Shown piece by piece: positions 8,945 through 15,604 of a stretch of 15,604 nucleotides of DNA. Positions within the stretch are counted from its first letter, which is position 1; every line of letters begins with the position of its first letter. Source of the stretch: Clostridium sp. CAG:389 (lineage in GTDB: Bacteria > Bacillota > Clostridia > TANB77 > CAG-508). The stretch covers positions 17,019 through 32,622 of the forward strand of contig FR901916.1 in NCBI GenBank assembly GCA_000438255.1. The letters are read 5' to 3'. The position numbers and the translations under genes are program-made. The notes under the pieces are model-generated. The model did not search any database. It saw only the letters and a list, made by a program, of their open reading frames with translations, and had not been told where the DNA came from.

Positions 8945-8950
8945 ATTATA
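8945..8950 (-). promoter_or_regulatory. possible internal -10 element before the ABC gene
   Basis: The 107-base gap between the MFS gene (9015) and the ABC gene holds a perfect TATAAT on the minus strand about 38 bases upstream of the ABC start. No good TTGACA-like box lies 16-18 bases before it, and TATAAT occurs often by chance in DNA this AT-rich. The gap also carries a short start-less open frame (8946-9005). No terminator hairpin was seen, so the ABC gene may be read from the upstream operon as well. Confidence 0.25.
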
Positions 8951-9014
8951 GTGTTTTTTCGTATATAAATGCTTTTTCAGATGTAATCTGTCCTAATATT
9001 TCATTTTATTGCCT

Positions 9015-10178
9015 TTATTTATTCCATTTTTTAATTAATACAGCATTTAAAAAAACTACCCATAATGAACATAAAAACATAAATTTAAATGTTGCATCTA
9101 CATTTACTACACTAATTATCAAAAATACTAATAAATCCACAAATTCCCAGAAACACAGACTCATTTCATGTATAATAGAGAGTAACATTGTATCTTTATT
9201 ATCATTTTCAACTTTGCTTTGTTGCAATGCAGAATATGATGAATCATATACATCATCAACTAATTTATACACAGATTGATTTATCATTAAAACATTCACT
9301 TTTTTAGCAAATAAGAATATTGTCGTTGTAATCCCTTTTATTATTGATATAATATTAAATGTTTTTGTATGATTCTTATCTAATTTTTTACCAGTTATAA
9401 ATAAACTCAACAATTCTACTATTGTAGAAATTATATAAAGTGATGTGAAAGTTTTTAAATTATTTAAAGATATATATAAATATAGAGGAACAGCTATTAA
9501 TCTCTCTATTATTATAAAACTTCTTAAACCACTTACTAATTTTAATTTTCCATTTTCACTTTTTTTAAATAGATATTTATAACTTTCTCTAAATGGTTTT
9601 GTAACTTTATATTGTAATTTATTTTTATCTATTTGTGCTAATGCTACATATGCAATTAAATAAGAGATAAATACTGATAATACTATAATTAAATTATTAT
9701 CTTTTATCAAAAATATTCCTGCAAATACGTATCCTACAATGCTAGAAAAACATCTTAAAATATATGAACAGCTATTAAATCTACCTCTAAACTTTTCATT
9801 AACAATCTTACTTGGAATATATGTATTTAATGGATTATTTGCTGCTCCGCTTAATCCTTGTATAATTGAAATAGCTAAATAATAATATATATTTGTATCT
9901 ACTACAAGGACAAGTAACATACTTATACTTTTTAATATATAACTTAAAAATTTTGTATTTGCAGCTCCTATTTTTTGGGATAATGTTCCTGCTAGTGGTG
10001 AAAGTATTCCCATAACAAGGAATTGTATCATAAATATAAATATTATCATTGCTACACTTACGCCTGCTTTATATAAAATAACTGGTGTAAATACTGTATA
10101 TATACTATTTGCAAATGTTCTAAAAAAGCCATCATAATATAACATTCTATAATCTTTATTACCAAAATATTTTTCCAT
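9015..10178 (-). CDS. MFS transporter
   Basis: A 387-residue membrane protein with about twelve hydrophobic helices. The N-terminal half shows YYDGFFRTFANSIYTVFTPV at 14-33 and, between helices 2 and 3, GILSPLAGTLSQKIGAANTK at 57-76, a loose MFS motif A. A second-half loop, KLVDDVYDSSYSALQQSK, corresponds to the YD-containing loop seen in the other two MFS genes of this window, suggesting they belong to related branches. It is compact, with only a short charged central loop near 185-215. AGGAG lies six bases before the ATG. It starts 44 bases after the histidine kinase gene and is the first gene after the two-component system, so it is the most likely direct target of that system. The substrate is unknown. 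Confidence 0.82.
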   Translation of the reverse strand: MEKYFGNKDYRMLYYDGFFRTFANSIYTVFTPVILYKAGVSVAMIIFIFMIQFLVMGILSPLAGTLSQKIGAANTKFLSYILKSISMLLVLVVDTNIYYYLAISIIQGLSGAANNPLNTYIPSKIVNEKFRGRFNSCSYILRCFSSIVGYVFAGIFLIKDNNLIIVLSVFISYLIAYVALAQIDKNKLQYKVTKPFRESYKYLFKKSENGKLKLVSGLRSFIIIERLIAVPLYLYISLNNLKTFTSLYIISTIVELLSLFITGKKLDKNHTKTFNIISIIKGITTTIFLFAKKVNVLMINQSVYKLVDDVYDSSYSALQQSKVENDNKDTMLLSIIHEMSLCFWEFVDLLVFLIISVVNVDATFKFMFLCSLWVVFLNAVLIKKWNK

Positions 10179-10222
10179 TTGTTTCTCCTAACTTTTCTTA
10201 TGTTTTTTACTAAATTTTTTAT

Positions 10223-11458
10223 TTACTTCATATACTTAATCACAAATTCTGTACCTTTGTCAAGCTCTGATTTGCAACTTATCATACCATTATTTTTTTC
10301 AATAATATTCTTTGCAAGAGCAAGTCCAATACCGACACTGTTTTCAGAAGAATTTTTTCCCTTATAAAATCTTTCAAAAATATGTTTTAAATCTTCTCTT
10401 GATATACCTTCTCCCTCATCTCTTACTATTATTTTTGTAAACAAAGTATTTTCTTCATACTTTATAAAAATATTTCCATTATCTTTGTTATGTTCAATGC
10501 AATTTTTAATAATATTTGTAACCGCTTCTTGCTGCCACTTATAATCTCCAATAAATGAAGCATTTTCGTTCCCTTCAATAACAATTTGTTGATTTTTAAT
10601 TTCAATTGGTATTTCTAAGTTTTTAATTATTTCATCAATAAATCTTTTTAAATTAATTTTTTCTTCATAAAATTGTACTACATTTGCATCTAATTTTGAT
10701 AATTTTAACATTGATATAACCAGCCAGTTTATCCAGTCAACCTGTTTACTAATTTCAAATATAAATTTTTGTTTTGTATTTTCATCCATATTGGGATTAT
10801 CCTTTAAATTATCAAGCATTATAGTTATTGATGTTAAAGGTGTTTTTAGTTGGTGTGATATATCTTCAACAGACATCTTTATATTTTCCTTGTCTTTTTT
10901 TGATATTTCACTTTCTTCTCTAAGCATAACTGTAATTTTATATAATTCGTTTTTTAGGTTACTTAACTCATCTTCACTATTTTCATTTATGTCCAAATCA
11001 TATTTTCTATTTTTTATTTCATTTATATATTCTGTAATTTGTTTTATTTTTCTATCTCTTTTCTTCAAATATGTAAAGGTAATAATCATCCATAAGATAT
11101 TAAATATTATTATTAATATAATATTTGATATTAAATTTTGTTTCATTTGTTTTTGTACTAATAATATAGAATTTGTTTCATTTATATCAATTCCATATTT
11201 TTCAAGTTCTGCTCGTCCTTCTTGATATTCTTCACTATTTTGTTGTGAATTTAATATTTCTATTATTTTTCTTGTGTCTATCTCTGGCTCTTGTTGCATT
11301 ATTATTCCTATTATGTCCGCTATTTTTTTGTTTGCTGTGATTGTTACTTTTTTGTATTGGTTATATGTTTGAATTGTAATCAGTATGCTTGTTACTATTG
11401 TTAATATTACCATTGGTAGTATTAAGTATTTTATATTTTTGTTTTTTAAGTATTTCAT
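10223..11458 (-). CDS. membrane sensor histidine kinase
   Basis: A 411-residue sensor of a two-component system. An N-terminal helix at about 11-30 and a second at about 109-130 enclose an extracytoplasmic loop of roughly 78 residues that should sense the signal. It is rich in Q, E and N and has no recognised fold. Residues 131-195 form a charged, HAMP-like or coiled-coil linker. The kinase core shows the H-box DISHQLKTPLTSI with phospho-acceptor H202, the N-box QEAVTNIIKNCIEH with N315 and N319, the G1 box D347-E-G-E-G351, the F-box FERFYKG at 361-367 and the G2 box GIGLA at 376-380, all intact. Its ATG follows the response-regulator stop after a single base, and AGGAG lies inside the end of that gene, so the two are translated together. 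The overall layout is close to VanS-like kinases, but the signal is not predictable. Confidence 0.95.
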   Translation of the reverse strand: MKYLKNKNIKYLILPMVILTIVTSILITIQTYNQYKKVTITANKKIADIIGIIMQQEPEIDTRKIIEILNSQQNSEEYQEGRAELEKYGIDINETNSILLVQKQMKQNLISNIILIIIFNILWMIITFTYLKKRDRKIKQITEYINEIKNRKYDLDINENSEDELSNLKNELYKITVMLREESEISKKDKENIKMSVEDISHQLKTPLTSITIMLDNLKDNPNMDENTKQKFIFEISKQVDWINWLVISMLKLSKLDANVVQFYEEKINLKRFIDEIIKNLEIPIEIKNQQIVIEGNENASFIGDYKWQQEAVTNIIKNCIEHNKDNGNIFIKYEENTLFTKIIVRDEGEGISREDLKHIFERFYKGKNSSENSVGIGLALAKNIIEKNNGMISCKSELDKGTEFVIKYMK

Positions 11459-11459
11459 T

Positions 11460-12128
11460 CTAATCTCCTATCCTATATCCAAGTCCTCTAACAGTTTTTA
11501 TAATTGAATCATCTCCTAATTTTTCTCTAATTCTTTTTATATAAACTGTCAAAGTATTATCATTAACAAAATTTCCAGCAACATCCCATATTTTTTCTAG
11601 TAACTGCTCTCTTGTAATCAATTTATTTTGATTTGAAAACAACATAAATAAAATTCTGTATTCTAAACTTGTAAATATAATTTCTTCATTATCCTTGTAT
11701 ACTTTTGCAGATGATGTATCTATTTTTATATTTTTATATTGAATTATGTTACTATTTTCTTCTTTTTGACCATATCTTCTTAAAACTGATTTTATTCTTG
11801 ATATTAATTCTCGGGTTCTAAATGGTTTTACAATATAATCATCTGCTCCTAAATCTAAACCTAGAACAACACTTGTTTCTTCATCTTGTGCCGTTAAGAA
11901 TATTACTGGTGTGTCCTGTTTTTCTTTTATTTCTTTGCATATATCAAATCCATTTCCATCTGGTAATGATACATCTAATAAGACTATATCTATTTGCTCT
12001 TGTTTTATCTTTTCTCTGCTTTCTTCTACATTTTTAGCTGTTATTACTCTAAAATTTTCTTGCTCTAATGAATATTTTAATCCCATTATTATTGTTTCGT
12101 TGTCTTCTACTAATAATATTTTTTTCAT
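11460..12128 (-). CDS. OmpR/PhoB-family response regulator
   Basis: A 222-residue cytoplasmic transcription regulator with a receiver domain (1-115) and a winged-helix DNA-binding domain (about 130-222). The receiver has the acidic pair E8-D9, the phospho-acceptor D52 in IVLLDVSLPDG, T79 in IFLTAQD and K101 in DDYIVKPF, all as expected. The output domain has FTSLEYRILFML, the recognition-helix region NTLTVYIKRIREKLG, and the wing KTVRGLGYRI, typical of the OmpR family. GGAG lies seven bases before the ATG. It is the first gene of the long minus-strand block, preceded by about 148 bases that hold the terminator of the penicillin-binding protein gene and a small inverted repeat. It most probably controls its own operon, including the transporters downstream; that is inference from position. 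Confidence 0.96.
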   Translation of the reverse strand: MKKILLVEDNETIIMGLKYSLEQENFRVITAKNVEESREKIKQEQIDIVLLDVSLPDGNGFDICKEIKEKQDTPVIFLTAQDEETSVVLGLDLGADDYIVKPFRTRELISRIKSVLRRYGQKEENSNIIQYKNIKIDTSSAKVYKDNEEIIFTSLEYRILFMLFSNQNKLITREQLLEKIWDVAGNFVNDNTLTVYIKRIREKLGDDSIIKTVRGLGYRIGD

Positions 12129-12173
12129 GTTTCTACTCCATTTTTTATATTGTTTTTTTGCATTATCAATTTC

Positions 12174-12189
12174 ATATTCTAATGAATAT
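12174..12189. promoter_or_regulatory. inverted repeat upstream of the response regulator gene
   Basis: ATATTC-TAAT-GAATAT is a perfect six-base dyad with a four-base spacer, 46 bases upstream of the response-regulator start. It is a possible operator for an autoregulating regulator, but OmpR-type proteins more often bind direct repeats, and small dyads are common in AT-rich DNA. I found no convincing -35/-10 pair around it. An extended -10-like TGC-TATATT lies further upstream, near 12215, with a poor -35. Confidence 0.3.
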
Positions 12190-12229
12190 AAATCATAATA
12201 TTTTACTATTTAAATATAGCATATAACAT

Positions 12230-12267
12230 AAAAAAATGGAAGAGGCACAACCATTTTAGTTGTGCCT
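12230..12267 (-). terminator. rho-independent terminator of the penicillin-binding protein gene
   Basis: A nine-base perfect stem (AGGCACAAC pairing with GTTGTGCCT, 12243-12251 with 12259-12267) around a seven-base loop lies ten bases after the stop codon of the gene at 12277. On the minus strand it is followed, after six bases, by a run of seven T. The stem is far more GC-rich than its surroundings. The T run is slightly distant from the stem, which may weaken it. It separates the penicillin-binding protein gene from the two-component operon. Confidence 0.72.
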
Positions 12268-12276
12268 TTGTTACTA

Positions 12277-14337
12277 TTATTTAACAAATAAACTTCTTAT
12301 TTTTTTAATAACATAATGACTGCCACCACTACTATTATTTTGAGTATTTTCAACCATACCAATGATAAGCATATCATTTGCATTTGGATTACTAGCTGAA
12401 TAATTAACAGTAAAACAGTCAAACCAACCTAGTGTACCACTCTCTGTATCCGTACTTGAATTTTTCAACTCTGCTGTACCAGTTTTTCCAGCAATAGTAA
12501 CACCTGAAATTTTCATATCATTTGCCGTTCCCTCAGGGTTCTCAACAACTTGAATCAAATCATTTTTAACAGAATTTGCAGCATCTGATGTAAATACATT
12601 TTCCTTTAAATATTCAGATTTACCATTTTGATATTCTATATATGGTTTGACCATATTTCCATTATTAGCAAAAGCAGAATATATTGATGCCATATGTATT
12701 GGATTAACTAATATATCTCCTTGACCATATCCTGAATCAGCTAATTTCTTTTCATTCATATCAGCTTTTCCTGAATTAGAATATTGTGATTTTTTAAATG
12801 TCAATGGAAATTTAATCAATTCATCAATATTTTCATTAAAACCTAACTTGTCTAAATTTGAACAAAAAGTATCTGTTCCAATTTGCATTGCTGCTTGACC
12901 AAAGAATATATTATCAGAATGTATTAATGCATTTGATATATTTTTTGCTCCACTATATGCTGTTAATGTTGTTATATAAACATCTCCCCAACTTGAATTT
13001 TTTTGCCACTTCAATCCTGAATAATTGAATGTTGTGTTTGTTGTAAGTTTTCCAGATGTTAGACCAATAGCAGCTGTTATAGGTTTAAATGTTGAGCCCG
13101 GACAATAGCTTTGTAAGAATCTGTTATATAAAGGTTTTCCTGTATCATCATTAAGTTCTTTCCATTTTTCATTTGTTAACCCTAGTACAAAGTCATTTGA
13201 ATTATATGATGGTGTACTTACTGTTGCAAGTAATTCTCCTGTTGTTGGATTCATAACTACAAAAAATCCTTTATCTGTTTTCATCTGATTATATAGTTGT
13301 TTTTGTATTGTTGAATCTATTGTCAATTTTACATCAGTTCCATCTTTTTTATCTTGTATAGCTAGTGTTTTCAATTTGTTTCCGTTTTCATCAATTATAT
13401 AAATTTCTGTACCATCTATTCCTCTTAAAGTATCTTCATATGCTTGTTCTAATCCAGCTTTTCCTATTATACTACTTGAACTATAACCTTTTCCTTCTTT
13501 TTGTTTTAATTCTTCTGCACTAATAGCTTGAACATAACCAATTAGATGTGCGGCCTCTTCTCCAAGTGGATACACTCTCGCATCAACACTTGTTATTTTA
13601 ATTCCAGGTATCTGTAATAATTTTTCTTTTAATTCTGTATTATCTGCTGAAACTTTTTTAATTGGTACAAATGTATCATCTTTCACATATGAAGCAGAAA
13701 TTTGTGTATTTATGTAATCTGTTGAGACACCTGTTAATTCAGATATTTTGCTTATATTTGACTCCTTGTTTTCTCCTAATTTACCAGGTACAATTCCAAC
13801 ATTAGAAATGCTACCATTTTCAGCAAGTTTCAAGCCATTCCTATCTAGAATTTCTCCTCTTTTTGCTGTTAAACTTGAAACTCTTACTTTATCTGTACTT
13901 CTTAATTCCGGAAAAATCATACTAGATGACCAGTTTATTTTGTATTCTTTATCTTCTTTTACTAATTTTGCTGTGTTTGTAAAATTTATTGTTCCAGCTG
14001 ATGTTGACATTGTTTCAGTATATGGAATTTTATATGTATTACCTTCTTTTGTTTTTTCAGATTGCGTTATTTTTATGTCATAAGCATCAATTCCTTCATA
14101 TATATTTTTGTTTCTTTTTACAAAGTTTTCTTGTGATATTTGTGATTTTGAACTTTCTGAAATCATATTGTACATTTCGTCATATTTCTGTTCATTTAAT
14201 AATTCTATGTATGCACTTAATGCCTCTTCCGGCTTTGGTGCGTTTTTGTTAGTTATATATATTGCTACACCTGCTATAACTGCTATTAATATTGCTATTA
14301 CTACTATTACAATTATTACTGTTTTTTTATTTTTCAT
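12277..14337 (-). CDS. MecA_N-type class B penicillin-binding protein (transpeptidase)
   Basis: Membrane-anchored D,D-transpeptidase that cross-links peptidoglycan stem peptides outside the cell. Positions are counted from the chosen start. One anchor helix (about 6-28) is followed by an NTF2-like MecA_N domain (about 34-142), a dimerisation region opening with KRGEILDRNGLKLAENG (159-175), and a transpeptidase domain with all active-site motifs: S415-T-F-K418 in CPGSTFKPI, S474-D-N476, and K618-T-G620 in AGKTGTAELK. The length of 686 is normal for the PBP3/PBP5/PBP2a-like group known from Bacillus, Enterococcus and Staphylococcus, some of which have low beta-lactam affinity. The affinity of this protein cannot be judged from sequence. 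An ATG three codons earlier (14346) abuts AAGGAG; the ATG at 14337 lies nine bases from it and is preferred. The gene has its own promoter and terminator, so it forms a separate unit between the two operons. Confidence 0.95.
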   Translation of the reverse strand: MKNKKTVIIVIVVIAILIAVIAGVAIYITNKNAPKPEEALSAYIELLNEQKYDEMYNMISESSKSQISQENFVKRNKNIYEGIDAYDIKITQSEKTKEGNTYKIPYTETMSTSAGTINFTNTAKLVKEDKEYKINWSSSMIFPELRSTDKVRVSSLTAKRGEILDRNGLKLAENGSISNVGIVPGKLGENKESNISKISELTGVSTDYINTQISASYVKDDTFVPIKKVSADNTELKEKLLQIPGIKITSVDARVYPLGEEAAHLIGYVQAISAEELKQKEGKGYSSSSIIGKAGLEQAYEDTLRGIDGTEIYIIDENGNKLKTLAIQDKKDGTDVKLTIDSTIQKQLYNQMKTDKGFFVVMNPTTGELLATVSTPSYNSNDFVLGLTNEKWKELNDDTGKPLYNRFLQSYCPGSTFKPITAAIGLTSGKLTTNTTFNYSGLKWQKNSSWGDVYITTLTAYSGAKNISNALIHSDNIFFGQAAMQIGTDTFCSNLDKLGFNENIDELIKFPLTFKKSQYSNSGKADMNEKKLADSGYGQGDILVNPIHMASIYSAFANNGNMVKPYIEYQNGKSEYLKENVFTSDAANSVKNDLIQVVENPEGTANDMKISGVTIAGKTGTAELKNSSTDTESGTLGWFDCFTVNYSASNPNANDMLIIGMVENTQNNSSGGSHYVIKKIRSLFVK

Positions 14338-14387
14338 AAAACACATCTCCTTATTTTTAAATAGGTATCTCCCTCTTTAACAAGACT

Positions 14388-14416
14388 ATAATATCACAGC
14401 AAATTTTATTTTTCAA
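14388..14416 (-). promoter_or_regulatory. sigma-A-type promoter of the penicillin-binding protein gene
   Basis: On the minus strand TTGAAA (14411-14416) and TATTAT (14388-14393) are separated by exactly 17 bases, and TGA stands directly before the -10 as an extended -10. Transcription would begin near 14381, giving a leader of about 44 bases with an AAGGAG before the start. The match is better than any other promoter-like signal in the window. Confidence 0.7.
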
Positions 14417-14435
14417 GATGTTTTTCTGTCTTTAT

Positions 14436-14450
14436 GTGAGCAGCTGTCAC
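14436..14450. promoter_or_regulatory. GC-rich imperfect dyad upstream of the penicillin-binding protein promoter
   Basis: GTGAGCAGCTGTCAC has outer arms GTGA/TCAC and an inner CAGCTG palindrome one base off centre. It lies about 20 bases upstream of the -35 box, in the gap after the XRE gene, and stands out by its GC content. It might be a binding site for a regulator or part of a weak hairpin after the XRE gene. No T run follows it, so it does not look like a terminator. Confidence 0.25.
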
Positions 14451-14492
14451 TAGATAATAGCTCTAAAAAAGGCATAATTTCCACAAAAAACT

Positions 14493-14693
14493 CTATCTAT
14501 ATTCCAAAATATCCCCTGGTGTACATTCCAAAACCTCGCAAATTTTATCTAATGTAGAAAATCTTATAGCTTTACCTTTATTAGTTTTCAATATAGAAAG
14601 ATTTGCATTAGTAATTCCTATCTTTTGTGCAAGCTCATTTGACGACATCTTTCTTTTTGCCATCATCACATCTAAATTAACTATTATTGCCAT
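14493..14693 (-). CDS. small XRE-family HTH regulator (YozG-like)
   Basis: A 66-residue DNA-binding protein consisting of a single Cro/C1-type helix-turn-helix. Helix 2, turn and helix 3 are visible in SNELAQKIGITNANLSILK (18-36), followed by FSTLDKICEVLECTPGDILEY, the typical end of the compact YozG-like branch. There is no ligand or dimerisation domain. AGGAGG lies seven bases before the ATG. It follows the DUF2975 gene by 53 bases with no terminator between them. XRE regulators of this kind are known to be paired with DUF2975 membrane proteins in Firmicutes, so the two probably form a regulatory module. The target genes are unknown; its own operon is the first candidate. Confidence 0.93.
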   Translation of the reverse strand: MAIIVNLDVMMAKRKMSSNELAQKIGITNANLSILKTNKGKAIRFSTLDKICEVLECTPGDILEYR

Positions 14694-14746
14694 TTATTTT
14701 TCCTCCTAAAAAATGTTCACATATAACAACACTCTTAAAATCATTT

Positions 14747-15256
14747 CTAAATTGTTAAATCATTTTCTTCTTTATTTTCTATTGCAGTTCTATATATTGA
14801 TTTTAGAACTATTAAACCAATTCCCAAAATCAAAAATATCATAGATACAATTACTGCAAAAAACATATATGTTACAATTGCTGAATATTCAAATTTTGCT
14901 ATTTTGTTTAGCATTGTAATTGCATTTATTGCATATATAATTCCAATTACAATAGAACAAATTGATGTCACTAAAAATCTATTTTCTATTTTTCTACTAA
15001 ACACTTCTCCTTTTTCTAATGAACTAAATATTTTTATGAATTGATATAGCATCACTAACGCTGGAATTGCAGATAAATATATGCATACTACTGTACTTCC
15101 TAATATCCCATTAAAAATCATTTGTTTCAAACTTCCTATACCTTGATTTTCTACAATTATCGGTACCGTGATTACTGATGCAATACATATTGCAAATAAG
15201 ATTATTAAAAATATTTTTATCATTGAAGATATACTTCTATTCCCAGTTATTTTCAT
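14747..15256 (-). CDS. DUF2975 domain membrane protein
   Basis: A 169-residue integral membrane protein with four helices at about 12-34, 48-75, 95-115 and 126-153. The arrangement, the KGEVFSRKIENRF loop between helices 2 and 3 (82-94), and the C-terminal KEENDLTI are characteristic of the DUF2975 family. Its biochemical role is not known; the constant company of a small XRE regulator suggests signalling or stress sensing at the membrane, which is inference. AGGAG lies eight bases before the ATG. The start is inside the last 20 bases of the upstream gene, so translation is probably coupled. Confidence 0.85.
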   Translation of the reverse strand: MKITGNRSISSMIKIFLIILFAICIASVITVPIIVENQGIGSLKQMIFNGILGSTVVCIYLSAIPALVMLYQFIKIFSSLEKGEVFSRKIENRFLVTSICSIVIGIIYAINAITMLNKIAKFEYSAIVTYMFFAVIVSMIFLILGIGLIVLKSIYRTAIENKEENDLTI

Positions 15257-15604
15257 AATTTCTACTCCTATCTGTTAAATCTACATTTTCTAATAATGGC
15301 TCAACTCTTGATTTTGATAAATTCCATTCAAAAAATGATGGTTTATAATTTTTTCCATATAATATTTTATATCCTCTCAAATTGCTTTTTACGCTTGATT
15401 TAAGATTTGTTAAATATTCTTTTGCCTCTACTGATAATCCTTCTTCACTCTTATTCAATATTCTCAATTGTTCTTCTATTGAATCTGTTCCTGTTATTGT
15501 TTCTAAATAAAAGAAATCTATTGATTCATTTTCTATATCCGATAAATATTTATCTATATTGTTTCGTGCTATTATTTTATTAATATTTATAAAATTTAAA
15601 ACAA
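15237..15604 (-). CDS. C-terminal part of a probable DUF4173/DUF4153 membrane protein
   Basis: The frame is open from the right edge of the window to a TAG at 15237-15239, giving about 122 residues of a gene whose start is outside. A TTG at 15467 could be read as a start, but the frame continues upstream of it, and the upstream part matches a known pattern. NINKIIARNNIDKYL, followed by ESIDFFYLETITGTDSI, resembles the end of DUF4173/DUF4153 proteins (an IArrNi.RY stretch, then D..YL..L..D). FFEWNLSKSRVEPLL near the C-terminus is similar to their usual W..(N/W)lSr.rA ending. The visible part is soluble and charged; the membrane helices would lie in the missing portion. The family function is unknown. 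Overlap with the DUF2975 gene indicates co-translation. Confidence 0.6.
   Translation of the reverse strand, partial: VLNFININKIIARNNIDKYLSDIENESIDFFYLETITGTDSIEEQLRILNKSEEGLSVEAKEYLTNLKSSVKSNLRGYKILYGKNYKPSFFEWNLSKSRVEPLLENVDLTDRSRNYENNWE

Noticed and set aside
12141..12169. TTGATA ... TATAAA as promoter of the response regulator gene
   Set aside because: The spacing is about 14 bases, too short for a normal sigma-A promoter.
12064..12189. Twelve-base direct repeat TCTAATGAATAT at 12064-12075 and 12178-12189
   Set aside because: The first copy is inside the response-regulator coding region, and repeats of this size are expected in AT-rich sequence.
14338..14346. Three-codon longer N-terminus of the penicillin-binding protein
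   Set aside because: The AAGGAG directly abuts the ATG at 14346, which is too close; the ATG at 14337 is at normal distance.
14451..14492. Possible terminator after the XRE gene
   Set aside because: Only four-base stems could be formed and no stem is followed by a T run in the right orientation, although T runs occur nearby.
15237..15467. Separate 76-residue gene starting at a TTG
   Set aside because: The frame continues upstream of the TTG to the window edge and its extra residues match a DUF4173-like pattern, so this is the end of a larger gene.
1..15604. Alternative genetic code (TGA as tryptophan) suggested by the extreme AT content
   Set aside because: TGA ends the ABC and MATE genes at the expected family lengths and tryptophan is encoded by TGG within genes.
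1..15604. CRISPR array, tRNA or rRNA genes, insertion sequence or integrase
   Set aside because: No regularly spaced repeats, conserved RNA segments, transposase-like frames or paired terminal repeats were seen on reading both strands.

Overview
The window is a very AT-rich stretch of bacterial DNA in which every supported gene lies on the minus strand. The low GC, strong AGGAG-type ribosome binding sites, a MecA_N-type penicillin-binding protein, an OmpR-type two-component pair and a small YozG-like regulator beside a DUF2975 protein all point to a low-GC Firmicute (Bacillota), most likely a clostridial or related gut anaerobe. TGA ends several genes, so the code is the standard one. No rRNA, tRNA, CRISPR array, transposase or integrase was found.

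Reading in the direction of transcription (high to low coordinates), the right end (about 14490-15604) holds the C-terminus of a membrane protein that looks like DUF4173/DUF4153, a DUF2975 four-helix membrane protein overlapping it by 20 bases, and a 66-residue XRE-type regulator. Next comes a single-gene unit (12277-14337): a MecA_N-type class B penicillin-binding protein with a clear promoter upstream and a hairpin terminator downstream.

The rest (1-12128) looks like one long operon. It opens with a response regulator and its histidine kinase, separated by one base. Then follow an MFS permease, an ABC exporter half-transporter, a second MFS permease, a HAD-nucleotidase/nucleoside-hydrolase fusion, an HD-domain protein, a MATE-family transporter, a NAT_N/GNAT_C-type acyltransferase, a histidine phosphatase, and a third MFS permease cut by the left edge. 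Most gaps are under 50 bases, and the acyltransferase and phosphatase genes share a TAATG stop/start.

The most unusual content is this block. It has five membrane transporters of three superfamilies, a two-component system at its head, and four soluble enzymes whose folds suggest action on phosphorylated or nucleoside-like small molecules. The fusion protein could carry out two successive steps (nucleotide to nucleoside to base plus ribose). The combined function is not known to me. Nucleotide or nucleoside-analogue turnover, or handling of a small toxic molecule, are inferences only. Two larger gaps in the operon contain short open tails without start codons that may be remnants of lost genes.
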